Shown piece after piece: positions 28,075 through 35,755 of a stretch of 64,000 nucleotides of DNA. Within the stretch, counting starts at the first letter, position 1; every line of letters begins with the position of its first letter. The DNA lies in the NCBI RefSeq assembly GCF_023008165.1, contig NZ_JAKQZA010000004.1, positions 1 through 64,000 of the forward strand. Direction: 5' to 3'. Both the position numbers and the translations under genes were made by a program. Source of the stretch: Kordiimonas laminariae. GTDB taxonomy: Bacteria; Pseudomonadota; Alphaproteobacteria; Sphingomonadales; Kordiimonadaceae. The notes beneath the pieces were generated by a model that had not been told where the DNA came from, made no database searches, and worked only from the letters and a program-made list of their open reading frames with translations.

Positions 28075-30060
28075 ATGTTCAAGAAGATCCTAATTGCAAA
28101 CAGGGGTGAAATCGCTTGTCGGGTTATGAAAACCGCGAAAGCGATGGGTATTAAAACTGTTGCTGTTTATTCAGATGCAGATGAAGATGCACTGCATGTA
28201 GAAATGGCTGATGAAGCTGTTCATATCGGCCCAGCTGCGGCCGCTGAAAGTTATTTGATTGCGGATAAAATTCTTCAAGCTGCCAAAGATACAGGCGCGG
28301 AAGCGATCCATCCTGGTTATGGTTTCCTTTCTGAACGTGCAAGCTTCGTGGAAGCTGTTCAGGCTGCAGGCCTTACATTCATTGGTCCTGATCCAAAAGC
28401 TATTGAAGCAATGGGTGATAAGATCACATCGAAGAAACTGGCCGCGGAGGCTGGCGTTTCCACGGTACCAGGCCACATGGGGATTATCGCCGACGCTGAT
28501 GAAGCGGTAAAAATCTCTGCTGAAATCGGTTACCCTGTGATGCTCAAGGCATCCGCAGGCGGTGGCGGTAAAGGTATGCGTATCGCCTGGAATGATGAAG
28601 AAGCTCGTGAAGGCTATATCTCTGCACAGAATGAAGCGCGCACAAGCTTCGCTGATGACCGAGTGTTTATTGAGAAGTTCGTTGAAGAGCCACGCCACAT
28701 TGAAATTCAGGTGTTGGGTGATAAGCACGGTAACGTTATTTATCTTGGTGAGCGTGAATGTTCCATTCAGCGCCGTCACCAGAAGGTAATTGAAGAAGCA
28801 CCAAGCCCATTCCTTGATGAAGCTACCCGTAAAGCAATGGGTGAAGAATCTGTGGCACTTGCGAAAGCGGTTGATTACCACAGCGCAGGTACGGTTGAAT
28901 TTATCGTTGATAAAAATAAGAACTTCTACTTCCTGGAAATGAATACACGTTTGCAGGTGGAACACCCTGTAACAGAGCACATCACCGGTGTTGATCTTGT
29001 TGAACAGATGCTCCGTGTAGCAAATGGTGAAAAGCTTTCCATGACGCAAGATGATGTGAAGCTTAAAGGCTGGTCTATGGAGACCCGCGTTTATGCGGAA
29101 GATCCGTTCCGAGGTTTCCTGCCATCTATTGGCCGCCTAACACGTTACCTGCCACCAGAAGCGTCTGACACAGTGCGTGTGGATACTGGCGTTTATGAAG
29201 GTGCTGAAATTTCCATGTTCTATGACCCGATGATCGCGAAGCTGATCACAACAGGTGAAACACGGGAAGAGGCAATTGCAGCGCAGCGTACAGCGCTTGA
29301 TGAATATTATATCCGTGGTATTGCACATAATATTCCGTTTCTTTCTGCTCTTATGGCGCACCCGAAGTTCCAAGCTGGTGATATGACAACCAACTTTATT
29401 GCTGAGGAATATCCCGACGGCTTTGAAGGTGGTGCACTTGCTCCTGAAGTGAGGGAAGCAATGATTGTTGCCGCAACTTTCATCAATGCTGTTGAACGCT
29501 CACGTGCATCGCAGATTGAAGGACAGATTGCAGAGCCTCGTTCTCCGCAGGAAAAAGCTTGGATTGTGTCTATTGAGGGGGAAGATGTTCAAACAACTAT
29601 CATCCCAATCGAAGACCATGCTGAAGTTGGCATTGGCACAAAACGTATTGCTATTACTAGCAACTGGGTACCAGGCCAGCCGGTGTTCCACGCAAAGATT
29701 GGTGACCGTGAATTTGCCATGGAAATTGACCGCGAGCCACTAGGGTGGACGTTGACATGCGATGGTGTTGCGGAAAATATCCGTGTTCAAACAGAACGCG
29801 CTGCGGCCCTGCATGCATTGATGCCAGAAAAAGTAGCGCCTGATACTTCCAAGTTCCTTCTATGTCCGATGCCAGGGCTTATCGTTTCTGTCTCTGCTCA
29901 AGAAGGCGATGAGGTTAAAGCAGGGCAGGCACTAGCTGTTGTGGAAGCGATGAAGATGGAAAACATCCTCCGGGCAGAAAAAGATGCGACTGTGAAATCG
30001 GTGAAAGCCAAAGCTGGTGACAGCTTGGCAGTCGATGAAGTAATCATCGAATTTGAATAA
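28075..30060 (+). CDS. pccA: Biotin-carboxylase/biotin-carrier subunit (propionyl-CoA carboxylase alpha)
   Basis: The alpha subunit carboxylates its own biotin with ATP and bicarbonate and hands the group to the beta subunit. The 661 residues hold an N-terminal biotin carboxylase (FKKILIANRGEIACRVMKTA; ATP loop KASAGGGGKGMRI; EMNTRLQVEHPVTE), a linker domain typical of PCC, and the biotinyl domain with VEAMKMEN, biotin expected on Lys627. GGAAAAAGGG precedes the ATG. A near-perfect terminator follows. No epimerase or methylmalonyl-CoA mutase gene lies in the window. Confidence 0.94.
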   Translation: MFKKILIANRGEIACRVMKTAKAMGIKTVAVYSDADEDALHVEMADEAVHIGPAAAAESYLIADKILQAAKDTGAEAIHPGYGFLSERASFVEAVQAAGLTFIGPDPKAIEAMGDKITSKKLAAEAGVSTVPGHMGIIADADEAVKISAEIGYPVMLKASAGGGGKGMRIAWNDEEAREGYISAQNEARTSFADDRVFIEKFVEEPRHIEIQVLGDKHGNVIYLGERECSIQRRHQKVIEEAPSPFLDEATRKAMGEESVALAKAVDYHSAGTVEFIVDKNKNFYFLEMNTRLQVEHPVTEHITGVDLVEQMLRVANGEKLSMTQDDVKLKGWSMETRVYAEDPFRGFLPSIGRLTRYLPPEASDTVRVDTGVYEGAEISMFYDPMIAKLITTGETREEAIAAQRTALDEYYIRGIAHNIPFLSALMAHPKFQAGDMTTNFIAEEYPDGFEGGALAPEVREAMIVAATFINAVERSRASQIEGQIAEPRSPQEKAWIVSIEGEDVQTTIIPIEDHAEVGIGTKRIAITSNWVPGQPVFHAKIGDREFAMEIDREPLGWTLTCDGVAENIRVQTERAAALHALMPEKVAPDTSKFLLCPMPGLIVSVSAQEGDEVKAGQALAVVEAMKMENILRAEKDATVKSVKAKAGDSLAVDEVIIEFE

Positions 30061-30068
30061 AAAACACT

Positions 30069-30096
30069 GAGGCAGCTTCGGCTGCCTCTTTTGTTT
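30069..30096 (+). terminator. Rho-independent terminator after pccA
   Basis: GAGGCAGC (30069-30076) pairs perfectly with GCTGCCTC (30081-30088) around a stable TTCG tetraloop, followed by TTTTGTTT. It ends the carboxylase operon 8 bases after the stop codon. Confidence 0.93.
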
Positions 30097-30108
30097 CGGG
30101 GAGTAAGT

Positions 30109-31269
30109 ATGTCTGTCGAGTTCGAAAAGGCCCAAGAACTGCTGGGTAAGTTGATTGCTTTTGATACCACAAGCAGGAACTCCAACCTTGAACTGATCCA
30201 TTTTATCGAAGGCTATTTGGGAGAGAAGGGTATCCCATCTGTGCTTGTACATAATGATGAAGGATCAAAAGCTAATATTATAGCCACTATTGGACCTAAC
30301 ACTGCTGGGGGGGTTGTGCTTTCGGGGCATACCGATGTAGTGCCTGTTGATGATCAGGATTGGGATACTGACCCATTTGTGATGACAGAACATGCTGGTA
30401 AGCTTTTCGGTCGTGGTACTTCTGATATGAAGGGCTTTATTGCTGTTTGTTTGGCTTATGCAGAAAAGTTCAAAACCGCAAATCTCGTAAAGCCCGTACA
30501 TTTCGCTTTTTCATATGATGAAGAAGTTGGGTGCCTTGGTATTCAAGCCATGTTGCCGGTGCTGAAAGAGCATGTAGCCCAACCTCGTTTGGTCGTTGTA
30601 GGGGAGCCCACTTCTATGGCTGTAGCTAATGCCCATAAAGGCCAGCATGTGTCTCGCACCAAAGTACATGGCAGAGAGGCGCATTCCAGCAGAGCCGAAG
30701 ATGGGGTAAATGCTGTGATGGTCGCTGCTGACCTGATCAAGTTCATTGAAGGTATGGCTGAAACAGCCAGGAATAACGGCCATAAAGACGATATGTTTGA
30801 CCCGCCTTATACCAGTTTTAATGTGGGGCCGATAGCTGGCGGTAGTGCTTTTAATATTATCCCTAATTACTGCGAGTTTGATTGGGAGTTTCGTGCAGTA
30901 CCTGCCGATAATGGAAAAGAGCATTTGGCGAAGTATGAAGCTTATATCCACGATGTTGTTAATCCTAAAATATCAGCCAAGTTTCCAGAATGTTATGCAG
31001 AGACTTCTGTATGGGCGTATCTACCACCTCTGAAAGCTTATCCGGGCGATGATGCGGAAACACTTGCCTTAGCGCTTGCTGAAAAGAACGCGACCACTGT
31101 GCTTGCATTCGGTACTGAAGGCGGGCATTTCCAAAGTATTGAATTCCCTGCTGTTGTCTGCGGGCCGGGTGATATTGCCCAAGCCCATAAACCTAATGAG
31201 TTTATAGAAAAATCGCAGCTTGAGGCATGTGGGCGTTTTATGGAACGTTTGATTGAGGCCTTGAAATAA
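30109..31269 (+). CDS. argE: M20-family deacylase, acetylornithine deacetylase-like
   Basis: M20 metallopeptidases hydrolyse amide bonds with a two-zinc centre; the ArgE branch removes acetyl from N-acetylornithine. The 386-residue protein has the first metal motif LSGHTDVVPVDDQDW, the linker Asp in GRGTSDMKGF, the catalytic pair SYDEEVGCLG, the dimerisation domain and the late histidine in DIAQAHKPNEF. The ATG at 30109 has GGGGAG before it; the upstream ATG (30091) has none. Substrate is not certain, since dipeptidases share the fold. acyP starts at the base after its stop. Confidence 0.86.
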   Translation: MSVEFEKAQELLGKLIAFDTTSRNSNLELIHFIEGYLGEKGIPSVLVHNDEGSKANIIATIGPNTAGGVVLSGHTDVVPVDDQDWDTDPFVMTEHAGKLFGRGTSDMKGFIAVCLAYAEKFKTANLVKPVHFAFSYDEEVGCLGIQAMLPVLKEHVAQPRLVVVGEPTSMAVANAHKGQHVSRTKVHGREAHSSRAEDGVNAVMVAADLIKFIEGMAETARNNGHKDDMFDPPYTSFNVGPIAGGSAFNIIPNYCEFDWEFRAVPADNGKEHLAKYEAYIHDVVNPKISAKFPECYAETSVWAYLPPLKAYPGDDAETLALALAEKNATTVLAFGTEGGHFQSIEFPAVVCGPGDIAQAHKPNEFIEKSQLEACGRFMERLIEALK

Positions 31270-31554
31270 ATGACAGATCGCGTTGCCGTAAAAGTTTCCA
31301 TTACAGGTAAAGTACAAGGTGTGGGTTACAGGGCATGGTGTGCTGCCGAGGCTGAAAAGCTTGACCTGCATGGTTTTGTACGTAACCGTATAGATGGTAG
31401 CGTAGAGGCTCTGTTTGTTGGGCCACAGTTGCACATAGATGCGATATTGAAGGCTTGTGATGAGGGGCCCGTTTATGCTGCCGTTGAGAGTGTAACTGTG
31501 CAGGAAGCTAAGGGACTGGTGCCTCCCAAGTTTCAGGTTAAGCCGACTGTATGA
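31270..31554 (+). CDS. acyP: Acylphosphatase
   Basis: Acylphosphatases hydrolyse carboxyl-phosphate bonds. The 94-residue protein has the signature GKVQGVGYR, with catalytic Arg21, followed by GFVRNRIDGSVEALFVG with catalytic Asn39. The length is that of the family. Its ATG follows the stop of the deacylase gene without a gap, so both are probably translated together. A PAS-like gene follows 17 bases after the stop. Confidence 0.95.
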   Translation: MTDRVAVKVSITGKVQGVGYRAWCAAEAEKLDLHGFVRNRIDGSVEALFVGPQLHIDAILKACDEGPVYAAVESVTVQEAKGLVPPKFQVKPTV

Positions 31555-31571
31555 ATAAAAAGGGGTAGGGC

Positions 31572-32033
31572 ATGAGCGAATATACGGATCTAATAAAACA
31601 AATACCGCTTGATCCTCGGCCTGATCTCCCAATTTTCTCTAATATACTTGAGTTATATTACTCAAAGCGCGGCTCTAAAACTCTCCCCGGTTGGTCTGAT
31701 TTCATCATTACAGATTTTATTGGTTGGCACGCAAATATGGCACTGTCTGAAAAAGAGGGAGGGGATTTCCGTTTTCGTATTTTTGGAACCGGATTTGCTG
31801 ATTTATTTGGATCAGACTTCACAGGAAAACGTCTTTGTGAATCAATGGCTGCGGGGCACACCGAAGCCTGTAAAGCGCACTTTGTTAATCTCGTACAGGA
31901 AAAGCATATTGGTTGGGTAAAGGGCAATTTACCGATCGAAGGGCGTGATTTTTTGCCCTTTGAAGTGATAGATTTACCCCTGCAAGATGATAATGGCGAA
32001 GTGACCAAGTTCTTGCATTTTATCGGTGTATGA
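31572..32033 (+). CDS. PAS_5-type sensory domain protein, second copy
   Basis: 153 residues, no signal peptide or output domain. The pattern is that of stand-alone PAS-like proteins of alphaproteobacteria: an N-terminal helix (LPIFSNILELYYSKRG), FRFRIFGTGFADLFGSDFTG as the PAS core start, a helix, and FEVIDLPLQDDNGEVTKFLH as the closing sheet. It is related in plan to the protein at 19141. GGGGTAGGGC precedes the ATG. It ends three bases before the convergent lipoprotein gene. Confidence 0.72.
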   Translation: MSEYTDLIKQIPLDPRPDLPIFSNILELYYSKRGSKTLPGWSDFIITDFIGWHANMALSEKEGGDFRFRIFGTGFADLFGSDFTGKRLCESMAAGHTEACKAHFVNLVQEKHIGWVKGNLPIEGRDFLPFEVIDLPLQDDNGEVTKFLHFIGV

Positions 32034-32036
32034 TTA

Positions 32037-32474
32037 CTAGGCACTATCGGCCTGATTGGCGTTAAAACCTTCTGAAGCTTGGAAGTTATAGCCTAGCAGT
32101 TTCAGTTTTCCTTCAACGCTTTTAAACGTAAATGTTTCATGGCCTAAGCCATTGATGAATTTAGTTTCGAACGTAACAACGACAATGGTACCTTCTCGTG
32201 CCATTGATTTCCAATTAAAGCCTGTGCGGTTTCCTGAAATTCTCTCACCGGTTAGGTTTCTTATGTCGCTAACATTTTTATTGAAGGTCTCGATACCTAT
32301 GTCGGCCTTGAGTTCAGGATGTACCATATCGTCATATATGGCAGAAAAAGAACGTGCGTTATAGAGAGCCTGAAAGTCTTCTATGAGGGGTTTAACTTCT
32401 TCTAGTCTTTCTGTTACACCGCAGCCAGTAATAACAAAAACAAATAAGAAAAGACTAGCTCTAAGAAAGTGCAT
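32037..32474 (-). CDS. Lipoprotein, small NTF2-like domain (DUF4019/DUF3887-like)
   Basis: The 145-residue product has a lipoprotein signal: MHFLRASLFLFVFVITGC with the lipobox ITGC, so it is probably anchored by lipid at the cysteine near residue 18. The rest resembles small NTF2-like domains (ALYNARSFSAIYDDMVHPEL, FETKFINGLGHETFTF). The ATG at 32474 is preferred over a TTG further upstream because GGGGGA lies eight bases before it. That ribosome binding site also forms the 3' arm of a terminator-like hairpin downstream of lipB. Function unknown. Confidence 0.72.
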   Translation of the reverse strand: MHFLRASLFLFVFVITGCGVTERLEEVKPLIEDFQALYNARSFSAIYDDMVHPELKADIGIETFNKNVSDIRNLTGERISGNRTGFNWKSMAREGTIVVVTFETKFINGLGHETFTFKSVEGKLKLLGYNFQASEGFNANQADSA

Positions 32475-32507
32475 AAAAAAAATCCCCCACAAAATATGCG
32501 AGGGATT
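32475..32507 (-). terminator. Terminator-like hairpin after lipB, overlapping the lipoprotein ribosome binding site
   Basis: On the minus strand AATCCC (32507-32502) can pair with GGGATT (32486-32481), followed by a run of T (32482-32475). The 3' arm contains the GGGGGA that should recruit ribosomes to the lipoprotein start at 32474. It can therefore end lipB transcripts or mask translation. Confidence 0.5.
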
Positions 32508-32535
32508 GTAGTCAGCTAAGTTTTAGAAAGCTATC

Positions 32536-33306
32536 TTAAACCTGAAAAACTGGGTGGCTTTTTGCTATATCTTCCGCTTCAGGTTGTGGTGCATCAGTTG
32601 GCATAGCCTCATAAGGTAGCGAATTACCTTTTGGACGTTCTTCAACCGTCTCCATTTTCATAGGTTGGGTCTCGAGCCCAAAGATTTCATCAAAGATTTC
32701 TTTAATCACAACATCGAAATCATCCATGGTGATAGGCAGGCCTAAATCAGCCATGCTGGTAACGCCGTGTTCTGAAATGCCACACGGAACAATACCTTGG
32801 AAATGGCTGAGGTCGGGCTCGATGTTTACAGCAATGCCGTGATATGTCACCCAGCGCTTAACTCGCACGCCGATAGCGCCGATCTTATCTTCTTTACCAG
32901 CGCCGCGTTCTACCCAAACGCCAACGCGGCCATCACGGCGTTCGGCTGTTACGCCGAATTTTGCGAGGGACTGGATCATCACTTCTTCGAGACTGTAAAC
33001 AAATTTGCGAACGTCACGTCCACGTTTTGTAAGGTCTAGAAGGAAGTAAACGACACGCTGCCCAGGGCCGTGGTATGTATATTCGCCGCCTCTGCCGGCA
33101 TCATAAACAGGGAAGCGGTCAGGATCGATCAAATCAGAAGGATCAGCGCTGGTGCCCGCTGTGTAAAGCGGTGGGTGCTCCAGAAGCCACACCATCTCTG
33201 GCGCTTCGCCCGCACGAATCGCTTTCACACGCTCTTCCATTTCTTCCAGAGCTTGCGGGTATTCAATTAGTTCGTCACTAATACGCCATTCAAGTGTGTG
33301 CGGCAT
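32536..33306 (-). CDS. lipB: Octanoyl-[acyl carrier protein] protein N-octanoyltransferase
   Basis: LipB moves octanoate from acyl carrier protein to lipoyl domains, the first step of lipoate assembly. The 256 residues contain [20 protein letters not shown], Lys141 in [12 protein letters not shown] and the catalytic Cys175 in [15 protein letters not shown]. The C-terminus has an extra polar tail of about 40 residues after the usual end. The gene lies between the lipoprotein (same strand) and the divergent FliN-like gene. Confidence 0.96.
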   Translation of the reverse strand: MPHTLEWRISDELIEYPQALEEMEERVKAIRAGEAPEMVWLLEHPPLYTAGTSADPSDLIDPDRFPVYDAGRGGEYTYHGPGQRVVYFLLDLTKRGRDVRKFVYSLEEVMIQSLAKFGVTAERRDGRVGVWVERGAGKEDKIGAIGVRVKRWVTYHGIAVNIEPDLSHFQGIVPCGISEHGVTSMADLGLPITMDDFDVVIKEIFDEIFGLETQPMKMETVEERPKGNSLPYEAMPTDAPQPEAEDIAKSHPVFQV

Positions 33307-33462
33307 GTTCTATACTCCTGTAACCAGCAAGCGCTTAATACTGCTTTTGTAATATAAAGCCAAGATATAAGCGCATGTGGAAGATTCTTGAAGTGAAGCA
33401 AGCTTTTAGTTAATTGTTTAATAACGGCTCCTGTGCAACATTGCAGGAGAAAAGAGGTATTT

Positions 33463-33705
33463 ATGAATCATCATGCTGCAAATCGAGTCTCGGTAGATAT
33501 CACGGTGGTGCTTGGGCGCACCCACATGCCTATTCGTCAACTCCTTAAAATGGGCCGTGGCGCAGTGATTGATCTAGACGCAAAGCATGAAGATGAGTGT
33601 TGGATTTATGCGAATGGTGAACTTATCGCACGTGGTGAGATTATCATTGTTGGTGAACGCATTGGGGTGACCGTTACCCGTATGATGAGCGAATTGCAGA
33701 TTTAA
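33463..33705 (+). CDS. Orphan FliN-like (SpoA/C-ring) protein
   Basis: 80 residues that resemble the C-terminal SpoA domain of the flagellar switch protein FliN: VSVDITVVLGRTHMPIRQLL, KMGRGAVIDLDAKHEDECWI, YANGELIARGEIIIVGERIG. This is the whole protein, which matches the minimal C-ring domain. The ATG at 33463 is favoured by GAGG five bases before. No other flagellar gene is in the window, so either it serves a flagellum encoded elsewhere or it has another role. A palindrome lies just after its stop. Confidence 0.82.
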   Translation: MNHHAANRVSVDITVVLGRTHMPIRQLLKMGRGAVIDLDAKHEDECWIYANGELIARGEIIIVGERIGVTVTRMMSELQI

Positions 33706-33726
33706 GCTTCCTATTTCCAGTTGTTT

Positions 33727-33745
33727 GAAAAATGTAACATTTTTC
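33727..33745. promoter_or_regulatory. AT-rich 19-bp palindrome upstream of the tRNA promoter
   Basis: GAAAAATGT and ACATTTTTC form a perfect inverted repeat around one central A. It ends two bases before the -35 box of the tRNA-Leu promoter, so it could be an UP-like element, an operator, or a weak terminator of the FliN-like gene. Confidence 0.4.
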
Positions 33746-33747
33746 TC

Positions 33748-33776
33748 TTGCCAGTTTCGATCTCACTTGTTAGATA
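33748..33776 (+). promoter_or_regulatory. Promoter of tRNA-Leu
   Basis: TTGCCA (33748-33753) and TAGATA (33771-33776) are 17 bases apart. The expected start near 33783 would give a 5' leader of about seven bases before the mature tRNA, as usual for tRNA genes. Confidence 0.65.
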
Positions 33777-33789
33777 AGCGCCGCGTTCC

Positions 33790-33878
33790 GCGGCCGTGGC
33801 GGAATTGGTAGACGCGCAGCGTTGAGGTCGCTGTGGGATTAAGTTCCCGTGGAAGTTCGAGTCTTCTCGGCCGCACCA
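33790..33878 (+). tRNA. tRNA-Leu (anticodon GAG), CCA encoded
   Basis: The acceptor arm GCGGCCG (33790-33796) pairs fully with CGGCCGC (33868-33874), then A and the encoded CCA (33876-33878). The anticodon stem CAGCG/CGCTG (33817-33821, 33829-33833) presents TTGAGGT with the anticodon GAG at 33824-33826, which reads CUC and CUU. A long variable arm (TGGGA/TTCCC) and the TTCGAGT T-loop confirm a class II leucine tRNA. Confidence 0.97.
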
Positions 33879-33900
33879 TTTATCTCTCGAGATAAATTGA

Positions 33901-33940
33901 AAAAAGAGCAATCACTTCATGTGGTTGCTCTTTTTTGTTT
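33901..33940 (+). terminator. Bidirectional terminator between tRNA-Leu and the outer-membrane protein gene
   Basis: GAGCAATCAC (33906-33915) pairs with GTGGTTGCTC (33921-33930, one G-U pair) around TTCAT; six T follow on the plus strand, and the A-run before the stem gives a T-run on the minus strand. It can serve both the tRNA and the convergent gene ending at 33956. Confidence 0.88.
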
Positions 33941-33955
33941 GGTTATTGCTACAGC

Positions 33956-34699
33956 CTAAAAAGATTTTGCGATGAACAGCCGGAAGTCGACATCGGATGT
34001 CGCATCGGTTAATCCGAATAAGGTACTTGCCTCCATTGACCAGCCATCACCTAGCTTTGCCGAAACCGCAGGCCCAACCGAATGGTTTTGATTTCTGAAG
34101 TCAGGGAAGTCCGCTGTTGAACCGTAGGTGTTAAAGGATTGAACCTGTAGGTTATAAATGGAGTTTACCTGATACCGAAGGCTAGAGCGTGTTTGAAGGA
34201 AAATGCCGTTGTTACGGTTGTCCCCAAATTGTAGTTGAGCCAAAACCAGAGCTCGCGCTGTCCATTTCTCGGAAAGAGGAATATCGCTTGTCCAGTTGAA
34301 ACTCACTAGATTCGGACGGTCATCACCTAATAGTAAATCCACACGAAAAGCGGAATCGAAACCGTTGTCTTCACGGTTTAGAAATTGGTACTGGGCTTCA
34401 AACTGAACAAGGTCGAAATCGAAGTCACTGTTAAGAGTATCAGCGCCTTGGATAACTGCTCTAAGCCTCAAATTATCTGTAACAGTTTGCTGATAGTGAA
34501 AACGGCTTACTACACGTGATGGCCTGCCATCTGATTCCGGGGCAACTGCAACACGAAGCTCAGCGGCTTTACTGTCAGGTGTTACTTTGGGCCCGAATAC
34601 ACCGCCAACATTCTGAGCGGAAACTGGATCAGACATAGTCAAGAGGGCTAAGCTGATGAGTAATGTCGTGGTTATACGGAAGGAATGGAAAGCTAACAT
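33956..34699 (-). CDS. Probable outer-membrane beta-barrel protein
   Basis: 247 residues with a signal peptide (MLAFHSFRITTTLLISLALL, cleavage probably after VSA near residue 28). The mature part alternates aromatic/hydrophobic with polar residues (SRFHYQQTVTDNLRLRAVIQ, TARALVLAQLQFGDN, SLRYQVNSIYNLQVQSFNTY) and ends in phenylalanine (IAKSF), the signal for BAM-dependent insertion. Eight to ten strands are likely. The family is not recognised. A hairpin in its leader lies just before the ribosome binding site AGCAGGA. Confidence 0.75.
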   Translation of the reverse strand: MLAFHSFRITTTLLISLALLTMSDPVSAQNVGGVFGPKVTPDSKAAELRVAVAPESDGRPSRVVSRFHYQQTVTDNLRLRAVIQGADTLNSDFDFDLVQFEAQYQFLNREDNGFDSAFRVDLLLGDDRPNLVSFNWTSDIPLSEKWTARALVLAQLQFGDNRNNGIFLQTRSSLRYQVNSIYNLQVQSFNTYGSTADFPDFRNQNHSVGPAVSAKLGDGWSMEASTLFGLTDATSDVDFRLFIAKSF

Positions 34700-35053
34700 A
34701 AAATCCTGCTGCTCAGCTAACCGGAAAGGTTAAGCTGCTTTCTTATCTTTTACGGCTTAATGCCGCTGTTGAGTACGATTGTAGGTAAGCTACTTAATAG
34801 GAATTTCGATAGAAACACATAAACTTCCCTAATGCGTTTACAGCCTATTGAAACAGCGTTGCTGCCGTTGCCATAGCATCGTTTTTTCAGTTATGGAACA
34901 GGTATCAGGATAATTTGATTAGATTGGTTGGAAGGCCTCAAGAGGGCGGTCAGTTTGCTTGCCAGGTATTGGTTCTTCGCATGATTTAGTTGCCGCTAGA
35001 ACAGGCACGGAAAAGAGCAACCCTCTCATGTAGCTGCTCTTCTTTTATTGATT
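34700..35053. other. 354-base intergenic region
   Basis: Between two minus-strand genes. It contains the leader of the outer-membrane protein gene, with an inverted repeat CAGCT-AACC / GGTT-A-AGCTG at 34714-34737, and near its right end a degenerate copy of the terminator hairpin at 33901 (35012-35045, arms AGAGCA/TGCTCT only). I see no open frame or RNA gene that I can support in the rest. Confidence 0.5.
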
Positions 35054-35647
35054 TTAATTTGTTTCTGTAGCTGTTCTGGTTTGCGATACCTTGTATGCAA
35101 ACACGAGTGGCCAGAGATAGTTGATAGAACCAAAGATGCGCTGTGTAAGACCTTGATATCCCTCAGGGTCAAACCCGTTCAGCGCCAACCAGAGATAAAG
35201 CATGGCTGACAAGCTAACAAAAACTGTAATACCGTGCAGTTTGTTTCTTATCTCACTATCTTGAATATCGAGTAAGCATAGAGCTGGGGCAAGAATACTG
35301 AAAATACCAATGATATAAAGCCCATGCATGGGCCCCCCCATTGGCCAAATGCCATTTGCGATCATGGAAATACCAAATATGATCCAACACAGACTACCAG
35401 CGGAAAAAGCGCGCTGAGAAAATTTCCAAACACCTATACCAAACAAAATAAGAGCTGCGCCTGATGATAACGCTGCAATATTGGCAATAAAATGCGCTGT
35501 ATTATCCTGCAGTGTCATTACACTTACATGCGAGGAAATGGGGTTATAATCCACAGCAAAAAAGCCTGCGATGGTAGACAAGATAAGCCAAGCGGGCAGT
35601 GGAATGTATCCTGCCTTGACCAGCTGGTTTGTTGTCGAAGTGTTCAT
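35054..35647 (-). CDS. DUF998-type integral membrane protein
   Basis: 197 residues with six or seven predicted membrane helices, starting with YIPLPAWLILSTIAGFFAVD. The motif NPISSHVSVM early, then ANGIWPMGGPMHGLYIIGIF, fits the DUF998 family, whose function is unknown. No catalytic or ligand motif stands out. It is on the same strand as the thiolase gene upstream (35756) but 108 bases away, with a small palindrome TAGATGTGATCTA (35712-35724) between. Confidence 0.72.
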   Translation of the reverse strand: MNTSTTNQLVKAGYIPLPAWLILSTIAGFFAVDYNPISSHVSVMTLQDNTAHFIANIAALSSGAALILFGIGVWKFSQRAFSAGSLCWIIFGISMIANGIWPMGGPMHGLYIIGIFSILAPALCLLDIQDSEIRNKLHGITVFVSLSAMLYLWLALNGFDPEGYQGLTQRIFGSINYLWPLVFAYKVSQTRTATETN

Positions 35648-35755
35648 ATAGCCTCCCCATTCAGCCTGTTATAGCTGCAGGCTGTTTCCCTTAATAAACT
35701 AAAGATGAGACTAGATGTGATCTAATGGTTTGTGAAGCACTCTTTTAGCGTGTGA

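Noticed and set aside
35712-35724. Palindrome TAGATGTGATCTA before the DUF998 gene as a specific operator
   Set aside because: It is short, occurs once as far as I can see, and has no matching regulator nearby; mentioned only in the gene entry.
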